From an uncultured Alistipes sp. (lineage in GTDB: Bacteria; Bacteroidota; Bacteroidia; Bacteroidales; Rikenellaceae), in assembly GCA_900544265.1 (NCBI GenBank), contig UQUQ01000010.1, positions 1 to 62,213 on the forward strand: a stretch of 62,213 nt of DNA. Direction: 5' to 3'. The position numbers and the translations under genes are program-made. This document shows, in pieces, positions 1 through 8,812 of this stretch. The notes below the pieces were generated by a model, which did not search any database, was not told the origin of the DNA, and saw nothing but the letters and a program-made list of their open reading frames with translations. Position 1 is the first letter of the stretch, and each line of letters starts with the position of its first letter.

Positions 1-366
1 ACGCACATGATCGGCCACGAGCTGACGGCGCTGCACGGCCTGACGCACGGCGCGACGCTGGCCATCGTCATCAACGGCACGCTGCGCACGCTGCGTGACC
101 AGAAGCACGGCAAGCTGTTGCAGTACGGCGAGCGCATCTGGGGCATCACCGAAGGCTCGGAGGAGGAGTGCATCGACGCGGCAATTGCCCGCACGGAGGC
201 CTTCTTCCGCTCGCTGGGGCTCTCAACCCGCCTCTCCGAAGAGGGGATCGGCGAGGCTTCGATCGCCGAGGTGGAGCGCCGCTTCAACGCCTCGGGCGTG
301 CACCACGGCGAGGCGCACAACGTCGACGGCGCCATGGCGCGCCGCATCCTCGAGGCCTGCCTGTAG
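1..366 (+). CDS. Iron-containing alcohol dehydrogenase, C-terminal part
   Basis: The last 121 codons of a gene that begins before the window. The reading frame is open from base 1 and starts with a Thr-His-Met-Ile-Gly-His-Glu-Leu stretch followed by GLTHG, the iron-ligand histidine region of the YqhD/BDH-type group III alcohol dehydrogenases. Such enzymes reduce aldehydes with NADPH in the cytoplasm. A second histidine-rich segment near the end (GVHHGEAHNVD) also fits the family. The N-terminal nucleotide-binding half is outside the window. A strong hairpin terminator follows 24 bases after the stop. The family is fairly sure; the substrate cannot be told. Confidence 0.85.
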   Translation, partial: THMIGHELTALHGLTHGATLAIVINGTLRTLRDQKHGKLLQYGERIWGITEGSEEECIDAAIARTEAFFRSLGLSTRLSEEGIGEASIAEVERRFNASGVHHGEAHNVDGAMARRILEACL

Positions 367-390
367 GCACCTCCGCGAAGCGCATCTATG

Positions 391-431
391 CCGGATATTC
401 CGACCGTCGTGTCGGGGTATCCGGTTTTTTT
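391..431 (+). terminator. Rho-independent terminator of the alcohol dehydrogenase gene
   Basis: A 14-bp stem (391-404 with 411-424, two G-T wobbles) with a 6-nt loop is followed directly by seven T residues at 425-431. Confidence 0.85.
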
Positions 432-586
432 GTGTTCTTGCGGCGGCTGCCAATGTGTCGGGGTGGGGTGGGGCTGAAAGGGATAGCTTGCGGAATATTT
501 CCGCAGTGCACCCTGTCGTCCGTTGCGGGAAAGCCCCGCTGCCCGAAAGGTGGCCCGGAGGCAGGCTTTCCCTGCTGTCGGAACGC

Positions 587-623
587 AAAAAAATCCCCTC
601 CGACCGTGCGGCCGGAGGGGATT
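587..623 (-). terminator. Rho-independent terminator of mutA-mutB
   Basis: Perfect 11-bp arms, AATCCCCTCCG at 592-602 and CGGAGGGGATT at 613-623. Read on the minus strand the stem runs into seven T residues (A run at 587-593). It lies 27 bases after the mutB stop. Between this and the terminator at 391-431 (432-586) no gene is seen. Confidence 0.9.
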
Positions 624-649
624 GAACAGAAAGTCGGTAACGCGCCGCG

Positions 650-2788
650 TTACTCGGCCATCAGGATCTCGAGAATCTTGATGGCGGCCGTGGCGATCGG
701 CGTACCGGGGCCGAAGATGGCGGCGGCACCGTCGCGGTAGAGCTCGTCGTAGTCCTGAGCCGGAATCACACCGCCCACGATGACGACGATGTCCTCGCGG
801 CCCAGCTTCTTCAGCTCGGCGATCAGCTGCGGCACGAGCGTCAGGTGACCGGCGGCCAGCGACGAAACACCCACTACGTGCACGTCGTTCTCGACGGCCT
901 GCTTGGCGGCCTCCTCCGGCGTCTGGAACAGCGGGCCCATGTCGACGTCGAAGCCGATGTCGGCGTAACCCGTCGCTACGACCTTGGCACCGCGGTCGTG
1001 GCCGTCCTGACCCATCTTGGCGATCATGATACGCGGCTGACGGCCCTCCTTCTTGGCAAATTCGGCGCACAGCTCCTTGGCGTGCTCGAAAGACTTGTCG
1101 TTTTTCACTTCTGAACTGTATACACCTGAAATGGAACGGATGACGGCTTTGTAGCGGCCTACGACCACCTCGCAGGCGTCGGAGATCTCACCCAGCGTGG
1201 CGCGGACCTTCGCAGCCTCGACGGCCAGCTCGAGCAGGTTGCCCTGCTTGGTCTTCACGCACTCGGTGATGGCGTCGAGGGCCTTCTTCACGGCGGCCTC
1301 GTCGCGCGAAGCGCGCAGCTCCTTCAGACGCTTGATCTGGCTCTCGCGGACGGCCGTGTTGTCGACGGCGAGGATGTCGATCGGCGCCTCCTTCTCCAGA
1401 CGGTACTCGTTCACGCCGATGATCTTCTCGACGCCCGAGTCGATGCGGGCCTGCTTGCGGGCCGAAGCCTCCTCGATACGCATCTTCGGAATGCCGGTCT
1501 CGATGGCCTTGGCCATGCCGCCCAGCTTCTCGATCTCCTGGATGTGCTCCCAGGCCTTGTGTGCGATCTCGTTGGTCAGCGACTCCACGTAGTAGGAACC
1601 GGCCCACGGGTCTACCTCGCGGCAGATCGAGGTCTCCTCCTGGATGTAGATCTGCGTGTTACGCGCAATACGTGCCGAGAAGTCCGTCGGCAGGGCGATG
1701 GCCTCGTCCAGCGCGTTGGTGTGCAGCGACTGCGTGTGGCCGAGGGCGGCGCCCATGGCCTCGATCGTCGTGCGGGCCACGTTGTTGAACGGGTCCTGCT
1801 CCGTGAGCGACCAGCCCGACGTCTGCGAGTGGGTACGCAGCGCCAGCGACTTGGGGTTCTTCGGGTTGAACTGCTTGACGATCTTTGCCCACAGCATGCG
1901 GGCGGCACGCATCTTGGCGATCTCCATGAAGTGGTTCATGCCGATGGCCCAGAAGAACGACAGACGCGGTGCGAAGGCGTCGATCGACATGCCGGCGTTG
2001 ATACCTGCGCGCAGGTACTCCAGACCGTCGGCCAGCGTGTAGGCCAGCTCGATGTCGGCCGTGGCGCCCGCCTCCTGCATGTGGTAACCCGAAATCGAGA
2101 TCGAGTTGAACTTGGGCATGTTCTTCGAGGTGTACTCGAAGATGTCGGCGATGATGCGCATCGAGAACTCGGGCGGGTAGATGTAGGTGTTACGCACCAT
2201 GAACTCCTTGAGGATGTCGTTCTGGATCGTACCCGAGAGCTGGTCGAGCGTGCAGCCCTGCTCCAGACCCGTGACGATGTAGAAGGCCAGGATGGGCAGC
2301 ACGGCGCCGTTCATGGTCATCGACACCGACATGCGGTCGAGCGGAATGCCGTTGAAGAGGACCTTCATGTCCTCGACCGAGCAGATCGAGACACCGGCCT
2401 TACCCACGTCGCCCACCACGCGCGGGTGGTCGGCGTCGTAGCCGCGGTGCGTTGCCAGGTCGAAGGCCACCGACAGACCCTTCTGTCCGGCAGCCAGGTT
2501 GCGGCGGTAGAAGGCGTTGGACTCCTCGGCGGTCGAGAAGCCGGCATACTGGCGGATGGTCCACGGACGCATGACGTACATCGTGGAGTAGGGACCGCGC
2601 AGGAAGGGGGCGATACCTGCCGCATAGTTCAGGTGCTCCATGCCTTCGAGGTCTTCGGCCGTATAGGTGCCCTTGACGGGAATGCGCTCGGCCGTGAGCC
2701 ACGGTTCCACCTCACCGCAGCCTTTCGAGGCGCAGCAGCTCTTCTGTGCGCCTGCATCGTATCTCAGTTCTGAAAATTTCGCTCTCAT
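650..2788 (-). CDS. mutB: Methylmalonyl-CoA mutase large subunit
   Basis: The 712-residue catalytic, cobalamin-binding subunit of methylmalonyl-CoA mutase, which interconverts succinyl-CoA and R-methylmalonyl-CoA in the propionate branch of Bacteroidales fermentation. The N-terminal two thirds are the TIM-barrel substrate domain ([12 protein letters not shown], then [12 protein letters not shown]). The C-terminal ~130 residues are a B12-binding Rossmann domain with the base-off motif DGHDRG, whose His is the lower cobalt ligand, followed by GVSSLAAGH and VIVGGVIP. Length is typical. The start lies 2 bases after the mutA stop, so both subunits are almost certainly cotranslated. No cobalamin riboswitch was seen upstream of the pair. 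Confidence 0.97.
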   Translation of the reverse strand: MRAKFSELRYDAGAQKSCCASKGCGEVEPWLTAERIPVKGTYTAEDLEGMEHLNYAAGIAPFLRGPYSTMYVMRPWTIRQYAGFSTAEESNAFYRRNLAAGQKGLSVAFDLATHRGYDADHPRVVGDVGKAGVSICSVEDMKVLFNGIPLDRMSVSMTMNGAVLPILAFYIVTGLEQGCTLDQLSGTIQNDILKEFMVRNTYIYPPEFSMRIIADIFEYTSKNMPKFNSISISGYHMQEAGATADIELAYTLADGLEYLRAGINAGMSIDAFAPRLSFFWAIGMNHFMEIAKMRAARMLWAKIVKQFNPKNPKSLALRTHSQTSGWSLTEQDPFNNVARTTIEAMGAALGHTQSLHTNALDEAIALPTDFSARIARNTQIYIQEETSICREVDPWAGSYYVESLTNEIAHKAWEHIQEIEKLGGMAKAIETGIPKMRIEEASARKQARIDSGVEKIIGVNEYRLEKEAPIDILAVDNTAVRESQIKRLKELRASRDEAAVKKALDAITECVKTKQGNLLELAVEAAKVRATLGEISDACEVVVGRYKAVIRSISGVYSSEVKNDKSFEHAKELCAEFAKKEGRQPRIMIAKMGQDGHDRGAKVVATGYADIGFDVDMGPLFQTPEEAAKQAVENDVHVVGVSSLAAGHLTLVPQLIAELKKLGREDIVVIVGGVIPAQDYDELYRDGAAAIFGPGTPIATAAIKILEILMAE

Positions 2789-2790
2789 GA

Positions 2791-4641
2791 TTAGATTCCC
2801 ATCTCTTTAAGGTAGAACTTCAGTGTTTCGAGCACGTTCGACTTCACGTTGATGAAGTTCGTGATGCCCTGTGCCTCCAGCTCGGGCGTGCAGGCGGGAG
2901 CTCCGGCAACGACGAGGATCGCGCGGCCGGCGAGCAGCTCCTTGACCTTGGGTGCCACCTCGGCGTAGTCGTCGTCGCTCGAGCAGACTACCACGATCTC
3001 GGCCTTCGAGGCGAGGGCCGCCTCGACGCCCTCCTCAACCGACTTGAAGAAGGTGTTGTCGATGACGCGGATGCCGGCGCAGGCGAAGAAGTTGCACGAG
3101 AACTGGGCGCGGGCGCGGGCCATGGCCAGGTTGCCGCAGGTGAGCATGAAGGCCTTGGGGCTCTTGCCCGAGCGGTCGACATGCAGACGCATCTCCTCGA
3201 AGGCCATGGCGCCGCGGTAGGGCACGAGGACGTTGCCCTCGGCCGTCGGACGCGTCACGGCCTCGGCCGTAACCTCCTTGGGGGCAACCTCCGTGAAGTT
3301 GGGATACTGGTTGGCGCCGAGCAGGGCCTGACGGCGCGTGGCGATGTTCTTGTCCTTGGCGGCGGCCGAAGCCTTCACGCGCTCGACGATCATGCCCGAC
3401 TTGTAGGCCTCGGTGTAGCCGCCCTTCTCCTCGATCTCGAGGAAGAGCTTCCACGCCTCGGCAGCGATCGACTGCGTGAGGTTCTCGATATAGTACGAAC
3501 CGCCGGCCGGGTCAACGACCTGGTCGAAGTGCGACTCGTGCTTGAGCAGCAGCTCGACGTTGCGGGCGATGCGCTTGGCAAACTCCGTGGGGGCCTCGAA
3601 GGCGCGGTCGAACGGCGTCACCTCCAGCGAGTAGACACCGCCGATGGCGGCCGACATGGCCTCGGTCGTGCCGCGCAGCATGTTGACGTAGGGATCGTAG
3701 ACGGTCTGGTTCCAGCGCGAGGTCTCGGCGTGGATCATCATCTTGCCGGCGCAGTTCTTCTCGGGGTTGTAGCCCTTGACGATGTTGGCCCACAGCATGC
3801 GGGCGGCGCGCAGCTTGGCGATCTCCATGAAGTAGTTGGAGCTGACCGAGAACGAGAAGCGCAGCTTGCGGGCTGCCTGGTCGATCGTCAGACCCTCGTC
3901 CATCAGCCGCACGAGGTAGTCGTGACCGGCCGAGAGGGCGAATGCGAGCTCCTCGACGATCGTCGAACCCGAGTTGCCGAAGATCTGGGCGTTGACCGTC
4001 ACGATGCGCACGTGCTTGTACTCGGCGGTGCGGCGGATCAGTTCGGCGATGCGGGCGAAGCACTTCTCACCGTTGGGCGAGCAGAAGTCGCCCTTCGAGG
4101 AGAGGTTGCGTACCAGCGGGTCGATCGAGAAGGCAGCGTGCACCTCCTCCTTGGCGATACCCTCCTTCTCGACCTTGGCGAGGAAGAGGTCGGCCAGATG
4201 GCCTGGCTTGGCACCGCAGAAGACGATGTCGATGGCCGGGATCGAAATCCCGTCGAGCAGCTGGTCGAGCTCCTCGGCCGTGAAGTTCTCGGACGCGATC
4301 GAGAAACCGAGCGAGTCGACACCCGAGTTAAGGAGCTTGAGCGCCTCGGCGTTGGCCTCCTTCGGGCAGGCGACCGTTACGGTCTGATGCACGCGCCAGT
4401 GGTTGTTCGCGCGCGTACCTCTTACATACGGGAACTCGCCTGCCTGCGAGCCCAGGAAATGAATGCCTTCGAGGTTCTCGGCGCGGTAGTAGGGGCGGAC
4501 GTTGAATCCTTCGCCCGTGCGCCATACGAGTTTGCGCTCGTAGTCTGCACCCTTCAGGTCGGCCGTAATCACTTCTTCCCACTTCTCGGTCGGGACCGGA
4601 GGGAATTCCGTGAACAGCTTTTCACGATTGGTATTTGCCAT
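2791..4641 (-). CDS. mutA: Methylmalonyl-CoA mutase small subunit
   Basis: The 616-residue beta subunit that pairs with MutB. It has the same overall fold, including the shared segments [21 protein letters not shown] and [15 protein letters not shown] (cut here to short pieces of the barrel), but the C-terminal Rossmann domain lacks the DxHxxG cobalamin motif, as expected for the non-catalytic subunit. It is the first gene of a two-gene minus-strand operon and has a good promoter about 50 bases upstream. Start chosen at 4641 because it sits just inside that promoter and matches the family's N-terminus. Confidence 0.96.
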   Translation of the reverse strand: MANTNREKLFTEFPPVPTEKWEEVITADLKGADYERKLVWRTGEGFNVRPYYRAENLEGIHFLGSQAGEFPYVRGTRANNHWRVHQTVTVACPKEANAEALKLLNSGVDSLGFSIASENFTAEELDQLLDGISIPAIDIVFCGAKPGHLADLFLAKVEKEGIAKEEVHAAFSIDPLVRNLSSKGDFCSPNGEKCFARIAELIRRTAEYKHVRIVTVNAQIFGNSGSTIVEELAFALSAGHDYLVRLMDEGLTIDQAARKLRFSFSVSSNYFMEIAKLRAARMLWANIVKGYNPEKNCAGKMMIHAETSRWNQTVYDPYVNMLRGTTEAMSAAIGGVYSLEVTPFDRAFEAPTEFAKRIARNVELLLKHESHFDQVVDPAGGSYYIENLTQSIAAEAWKLFLEIEEKGGYTEAYKSGMIVERVKASAAAKDKNIATRRQALLGANQYPNFTEVAPKEVTAEAVTRPTAEGNVLVPYRGAMAFEEMRLHVDRSGKSPKAFMLTCGNLAMARARAQFSCNFFACAGIRVIDNTFFKSVEEGVEAALASKAEIVVVCSSDDDYAEVAPKVKELLAGRAILVVAGAPACTPELEAQGITNFINVKSNVLETLKFYLKEMGI

Positions 4642-4694
4642 AACTATTTAGAGATTAGTATGAGTGTTGTGTTCTTTTTCTTGTTTCGGGCACG

Positions 4695-4726
4695 TAAAGT
4701 TACAAAATAATTGTCGATTGAAACAA
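4695..4726 (-). promoter_or_regulatory. Promoter of mutA-mutB
   Basis: On the minus strand TTG (4724-4726), 21 nt, then TAACTTTA (4695-4702), close to the Bacteroidetes TTG/TAnnTTTG consensus. It gives a leader of roughly 45 nt before mutA. Confidence 0.6.
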
Positions 4727-5059
4727 GAAATTGTTAACAAAATAACACTTCGTCCGCCGCGACGCTCCGCAACCATGCCGCGGAGCGGCGGCATGGCCCG
4801 TGTCGTCCGGCGGCGGCAGTCCCGGTCCGAAAAGGAAAATCAGGACATTATTGTGTCGATAGGGATGCTGATTTCCGAAAATACGAAAAAATGCCTTTTC
4901 GGGCATGTTGCCGAAAAAACAGGGTTGTTTTTGTGAAAATGGTGTTAAAAAACGGGATGTATCCGGAAAAATGGGGTAGTTTTTCATGAAAACGATGAAA
5001 AAAACGGGTATTTTCGGGAAAACGGCAAAATTTGCATGACAACGTATCGGGAAAATAAT
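4727..5059. other. Gene-free AT-rich spacer with a repeated A-run/CGGG motif
   Basis: No gene is supported here. The motif of five to seven A residues followed by C(A/G)GG or TGGGG recurs near 4914, 4947, 4966 and 4998 at uneven spacing (about 20-33 bases). The stretch is much richer in A/T than the rest of the window. A 131-codon open frame on the minus strand is Phe-rich with no recognisable features and is taken as chance. Confidence 0.45.
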
Positions 5060-5067
5060 TACCTTTG
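5060..5067 (+). promoter_or_regulatory. -7 promoter element ahead of the structured leader and glnN
   Basis: TACCTTTG matches the Bacteroidetes -7 consensus exactly. No clear -33 TTG lies at 19-20 nt. A start site near 5074 would give glnN an unusually long leader (about 195 nt) or serve a separate small RNA. Confidence 0.55.
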
Positions 5068-5074
5068 CAATCGA

Positions 5075-5215
5075 AACAGAGATCATCGTCCGCAACGGGG
5101 AGAAGACCGTGGATCGAAGGTCCGGAGGCGGCAGCCGAGCACGGCCCTCCGTTCCGGTTTCTGGTTAGGTTAATATGATAAGTGCAAATGTGGGGCCTTC
5201 TCCCCCTGCGGACCA
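5075..5215 (+). ncRNA. ffs: Structured RNA, possible SRP (4.5S) RNA; boundaries uncertain
   Basis: Bases 5118-5139 contain AGGTCCGGAGG and GCAGCCGAG, close to the conserved apical motif of bacterial SRP RNA (AGGTCCGGAAGGAAGCAGCC), but one base shorter around the tetraloop, so the canonical GGAA-closed loop is not exact. CCGTG (5107-5111) pairs with CACGG (5140-5144). AACGG (5094-5098) pairs with CCGTT (5149-5153). CCG (5090-5092) pairs with CGG (5155-5157), giving a rod of about 80 nt. Bases 5088-5105 can instead pair with 5197-5213 (16 pairs, one small internal loop), which would enclose the whole element. It follows a consensus -7 element. It could be ffs, or a regulatory leader of glnN. 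Confidence 0.45.
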
Positions 5216-5268
5216 TTTTCAGCGAAATTCGGATTCATAACATATTCATTCAAATCAAAGAGCGATTT

Positions 5269-7446
5269 ATGTCATTACTCAGATTCAAGATGGTCGATGC
5301 GGCCATCAACCACACGGCCGTCGAGGTGGAGGCTCCCGCAGGGCATCCGTCGGACTACTTCGGCGAAAAGGTCTTCGGCCGCGCGGCCATGCGCAAGTAT
5401 CTCGACAAGAAAACCTATGCGGCACTGCTCGACACGATGGAGAACCGCACGCCGCTGACGCGCGAGGTGGCCGACTCGATCGCTGCCGGCATGCGGCAGT
5501 GGGCCCTCGAGCACGGTGCCGACCACTATACGCACTGGTTCCAGCCGCTGACGGGCGGTACGGCCGAGAAGCACGATGCCTTCGCCGAACCCGACGGAAC
5601 GGGCGGCGTGCTGGAGGAGTTCTCCGGCAAGCTGCTGTTGCAGCAGGAGCCCGATGCCTCGTCGTTCCCCAACGGCGGCATCCGCAATACGTTTGAGGCG
5701 CGCGGCTATTCGGCCTGGGACCCCACCTCGCCCGCCTTCATCGTCGATACGACGCTCTGTATCCCGACCGTCTTCATCGCCTATACGGGCGAGGCGCTCG
5801 ACTACAAGGTGCCCCTGCTGCGGTCGCTTGCGGCCGTGGACCGGGCTGCCACGGAGGTCTGCCGCTACTTCGACAAGAACGTGCAGCGGGTCTTCGCCTA
5901 CCTGGGCTGGGAGCAGGAGTATTTCCTCGTCGACGAGAGCCTCTGGGCCGTGCGTCCCGACCTGGTGCTGACGGGCCGCACGCTCATGGGTCACGAGTCG
6001 GCCAAGAACCAGCAGCTTGAGGACCACTACTTCGGTGCGATCCCCACGCGCGTGATGTCCTTCATGAAGGACCTCGAGTACGAGTGCCTGAAGCTGGGCA
6101 TTCCCGTCAAGACGCGCCACAACGAGGTGGCTCCCAACCAGTTCGAGCTGGCTCCCGTGTTCGAGGAGGTCAACCTGGCCAACGACCACAACCAGCTGCT
6201 GATGACCATCATGGACAAGATCGCACGGCGTCACAAGTTCCGCGTGCTGCTGCACGAGAAGCCCTTCAAGGGGATCAACGGCTCGGGCAAGCACAACAAC
6301 TGGTCGCTCGGCACCGATACGGGCGTGAACCTGCTCGGCCCGGGCAAGACGGCCTCGGAGAACCTGCAGTTCATCACCTTCCTGGTGAACGTCATGTCGG
6401 CCGTCTACAAGCACAACGGACTGCTCAAGGCCTCGATCATGAGCGCCACGAACGCCCATCGTCTGGGCGCCAACGAGGCACCCCCGGCCATCATCTCGAC
6501 CTTCCTCGGCACGCAGGTCTCGGCCGTGCTCGACAAGCTGGCCGCCTCGAAGGGCGACGGCGTGATCCGTTTCGACGCGAAGAACGTCTTCAAGATGAGC
6601 GGTATTTCGCACATCCCGACGCTGCTGCTCGACAACACGGACCGCAACCGCACCTCGCCCTTCGCCTTCACGGGCAATCGCTTCGAGTTCCGCGCCGTGG
6701 GCTCGTCGGACAACTGCGCCGAGGCGATGATTACGCTCAATACGGCCGTGGCAAGCGAGCTGACCGAGTTCCGCAAGGCCGTCGACGCCAAGATCGAGGC
6801 CGGTGACAAGAAGGAGCGGGCCATCTACGAGGTGCTCAAGAAGATGATCCTCGAGTGCAAGGCGATCCATTTCGACGGCAACGGCTATTCGGAGGAGTGG
6901 AAGGCCGAGGCGAAGCGCCGCGGACTGGACTGCGAGACCTCCACGCCGCTGATCTTCGACCGCTATCTCGACGAGTCGTCGTTGAGGATGTTCGCCGACA
7001 TGGGCGTCTACACGAAGGTGGAGCTCGAGGCCCGCACCGAGGTCAAGTGGGAGACCTACACGAAGAAGATCCAGATCGAGGGTCGCGTGCTGGGTGACCT
7101 GGCCATGAACCACATCGTTCCCATCGCGTCGAAATACGAGGCGATGCTGCTGGACAAGGTCTACAAGATGGCGCAGATTCCGGGGCTGAACGCCACGTCG
7201 GACATCGAGCTCATCAAGCGGATCCAGGACCATACGGCGGCTATCCAGCGCCTGACGGGCGAGATGATCGACGCGCGCAAGCACGCCAACCGCATCGAGG
7301 ACCAGCGCGAGAAGGCCATTGCCTACCACGATACGGTCGCCGTCTTCTTCGACGAGATTCGCCGCCACATCGACAAGCTGGAGGAGATCGTCGACGACCA
7401 GATCTGGCCGCTGCCGAAGTACCGCGAACTGCTCTTCATCCGATAG
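5269..7446 (+). CDS. glnN: Glutamine synthetase type III
   Basis: A 725-residue GlnN-type glutamine synthetase (ATP + glutamate + ammonia to glutamine), the main ammonium-assimilating enzyme type first described in Bacteroides. Family hallmarks seen are AFAEPDGTGGVLEEFSG, KTRHNEVAPNQFELAP, NGSGKHNNWS (substrate/ATP loop) and NRTSPFAFTGNRFEFRAVGS. The length fits GSIII (~730) and excludes the ~470-residue GlnA. An upstream frame would add 29 residues, but ATG 5269 gives the family N-terminus (MSLLRFK) and has AAAGAG about 10 bases upstream. A long structured leader precedes it. Confidence 0.97.
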   Translation: MSLLRFKMVDAAINHTAVEVEAPAGHPSDYFGEKVFGRAAMRKYLDKKTYAALLDTMENRTPLTREVADSIAAGMRQWALEHGADHYTHWFQPLTGGTAEKHDAFAEPDGTGGVLEEFSGKLLLQQEPDASSFPNGGIRNTFEARGYSAWDPTSPAFIVDTTLCIPTVFIAYTGEALDYKVPLLRSLAAVDRAATEVCRYFDKNVQRVFAYLGWEQEYFLVDESLWAVRPDLVLTGRTLMGHESAKNQQLEDHYFGAIPTRVMSFMKDLEYECLKLGIPVKTRHNEVAPNQFELAPVFEEVNLANDHNQLLMTIMDKIARRHKFRVLLHEKPFKGINGSGKHNNWSLGTDTGVNLLGPGKTASENLQFITFLVNVMSAVYKHNGLLKASIMSATNAHRLGANEAPPAIISTFLGTQVSAVLDKLAASKGDGVIRFDAKNVFKMSGISHIPTLLLDNTDRNRTSPFAFTGNRFEFRAVGSSDNCAEAMITLNTAVASELTEFRKAVDAKIEAGDKKERAIYEVLKKMILECKAIHFDGNGYSEEWKAEAKRRGLDCETSTPLIFDRYLDESSLRMFADMGVYTKVELEARTEVKWETYTKKIQIEGRVLGDLAMNHIVPIASKYEAMLLDKVYKMAQIPGLNATSDIELIKRIQDHTAAIQRLTGEMIDARKHANRIEDQREKAIAYHDTVAVFFDEIRRHIDKLEEIVDDQIWPLPKYRELLFIR

Positions 7447-7477
7447 GGGAGGCTCTCCCGGACTTCGGTCCCGACGC

Positions 7478-7517
7478 AAAACGAGGGGCTGCCGCACATT
7501 GCGGCAGCCCCTCGTTT
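7478..7517. terminator. Bidirectional terminator between convergent glnN and nagA
   Basis: A perfect 17-bp stem (7480-7496 with 7500-7516, loop CAT) lies between two convergent genes, with short T runs on both strands (TTT on plus, TTTT on minus). Confidence 0.8.
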
Positions 7518-7535
7518 CCTGTATCCCGTGTTCGC

Positions 7536-8807
7536 TTATTTGCCGTATACGACCCGGCCGCCGATCATGGTCAGCGAGACGTTGATTCCGTCGTCGAAGA
7601 GCACGATGTCGGCATCCTTGCCCGGGGCGATCGATCCCTTGCGGTCGTCGATCTTCATCAGGCGGGCCGGCGTGAGCGTCATGATCTGCACGGCTTCGGG
7701 CAGCGTGGCCCCGGTTTTGGTCACGTAGTTGCGCACGACGCGGTCCGTCGTGCAGACGCTTCCGGCGAAGGCGCTGCGGTCGGGCAGCTTGGCCACGCCG
7801 TCCTCGATGATGGCCGGCACGCCGTCGTCGATGCTGCCCAGCACGGTGGGGCCGTCGGGCATGCCGGCGCCGCGCATGGCGTCCGTGACGCCGACGATGC
7901 GGTCGGGACCCTTCACCTTCCAGATCAGCTGCAGAAGCGGCTCGGGAACGTGGATGCCGTCGCCGATCGTCTCGACGTAGAGACCGTCGAGCAGGTAGCC
8001 TGCCTCGAGCACGCCGGCGTAGCGCAGAGCGTTGCGGCGCGTGACGCTCGAGGTCATCGAGTAGAAGTGGGTGATGCTGCTCATGCCGGCGTCATAGGCC
8101 GCCACGGCCTCCTCGTAGAGAGCCGAGGTGTGGCCCATCGACATCTGGATGCCGCGCCGGGCAAGCTCCTCGATCAGCCCTTCGCTGCCCGGAAGCTCCG
8201 GGGCGAAGGTCCAGCGGGCGATCAGGTCGCCGCCGGCCGCGAGGATGGCGTTGTAATCCTCCGGGGTCGGGTTCTTGATGTAGCGCGGGTCCTGTCCGCC
8301 CTTCATCTCCTGCGAGAGGTATCCTCCTTCGATGTGGATGCCTCCGAATGCCGCTCCGCTGCGGTTCTGTACCGTGGCCTTGCGGTAGGTGTCGAAGAGC
8401 CGGAAGAGCGTCTCGTTCGAGCACGAGGCGGTGGTGGGGTAGATCAGCGTCGTACCGTGCTGTGCGTGCATCTCCGCGGCGCGGAGCATCGCCTCGACGG
8501 TGCCGTCCGAAAAGTCGTAGCCTCCGCCGCCGTGGCAGTGCACGTCGATGAATCCCGGTGCGGCGTAGCGCCCTGCGGCGTCGATCACGCGGGCCCCCTC
8601 GAACGGCGTCGTCAGGTCGGTGCCGACGGCGACGATTCGTCCCTGCTCGATCAGAATAGTAGCTCCTTCGATCACCCGTGAGGGCAGTACGACCGAGGCG
8701 TTGACGATCTTCACCCGCCCGTCGGGTTCATTCTTGTCGGGCTTTTCGCCGGCCTGGGCCGACATGCAGCAGCCGATGATTGCCAATAGAACAAACAGTC
8801 GTTTCAT
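7536..8807 (-). CDS. nagA: Exported N-acetylglucosamine-6-phosphate deacetylase-like amidohydrolase
   Basis: 423 residues of the NagA amidohydrolase family, which removes acetate from GlcNAc-6-phosphate. Metal-site features are present: DVHCHGGGG, GIHIEGG (metal Glu), MGHTSA, ITHFYSM and the catalytic Asp in GVTDAMRG. The odd point is the N-terminus: MKRLFVLLAIIGCC followed by MSAQAGEK is a signal peptide, with IIGC readable as a lipobox and AQA as a signal peptidase I site. An exported NagA cannot see a cytoplasmic phosphosugar, so its true substrate may be a periplasmic N-acetyl sugar. It follows the MFS gene by 5 bases, in the nagB-transporter-nagA operon. Confidence 0.85.
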   Translation of the reverse strand: MKRLFVLLAIIGCCMSAQAGEKPDKNEPDGRVKIVNASVVLPSRVIEGATILIEQGRIVAVGTDLTTPFEGARVIDAAGRYAAPGFIDVHCHGGGGYDFSDGTVEAMLRAAEMHAQHGTTLIYPTTASCSNETLFRLFDTYRKATVQNRSGAAFGGIHIEGGYLSQEMKGGQDPRYIKNPTPEDYNAILAAGGDLIARWTFAPELPGSEGLIEELARRGIQMSMGHTSALYEEAVAAYDAGMSSITHFYSMTSSVTRRNALRYAGVLEAGYLLDGLYVETIGDGIHVPEPLLQLIWKVKGPDRIVGVTDAMRGAGMPDGPTVLGSIDDGVPAIIEDGVAKLPDRSAFAGSVCTTDRVVRNYVTKTGATLPEAVQIMTLTPARLMKIDDRKGSIAPGKDADIVLFDDGINVSLTMIGGRVVYGK

Positions 8808-8812
8808 GGTCG

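Noticed and set aside
4642..5268. Cobalamin riboswitch ahead of methylmalonyl-CoA mutase
   Set aside because: No B12-box-like sequence or fitting structure on the minus strand; only a short leader with a promoter.
5275..7497. A 740-codon open frame antisense to glnN, and similar long antisense frames over mutA/mutB, ileS, valS, lon and ahcY
   Set aside because: They mirror strongly GC3-biased genes on the other strand, are rich in Arg, Val, Leu and His in unnatural runs, and match no family.
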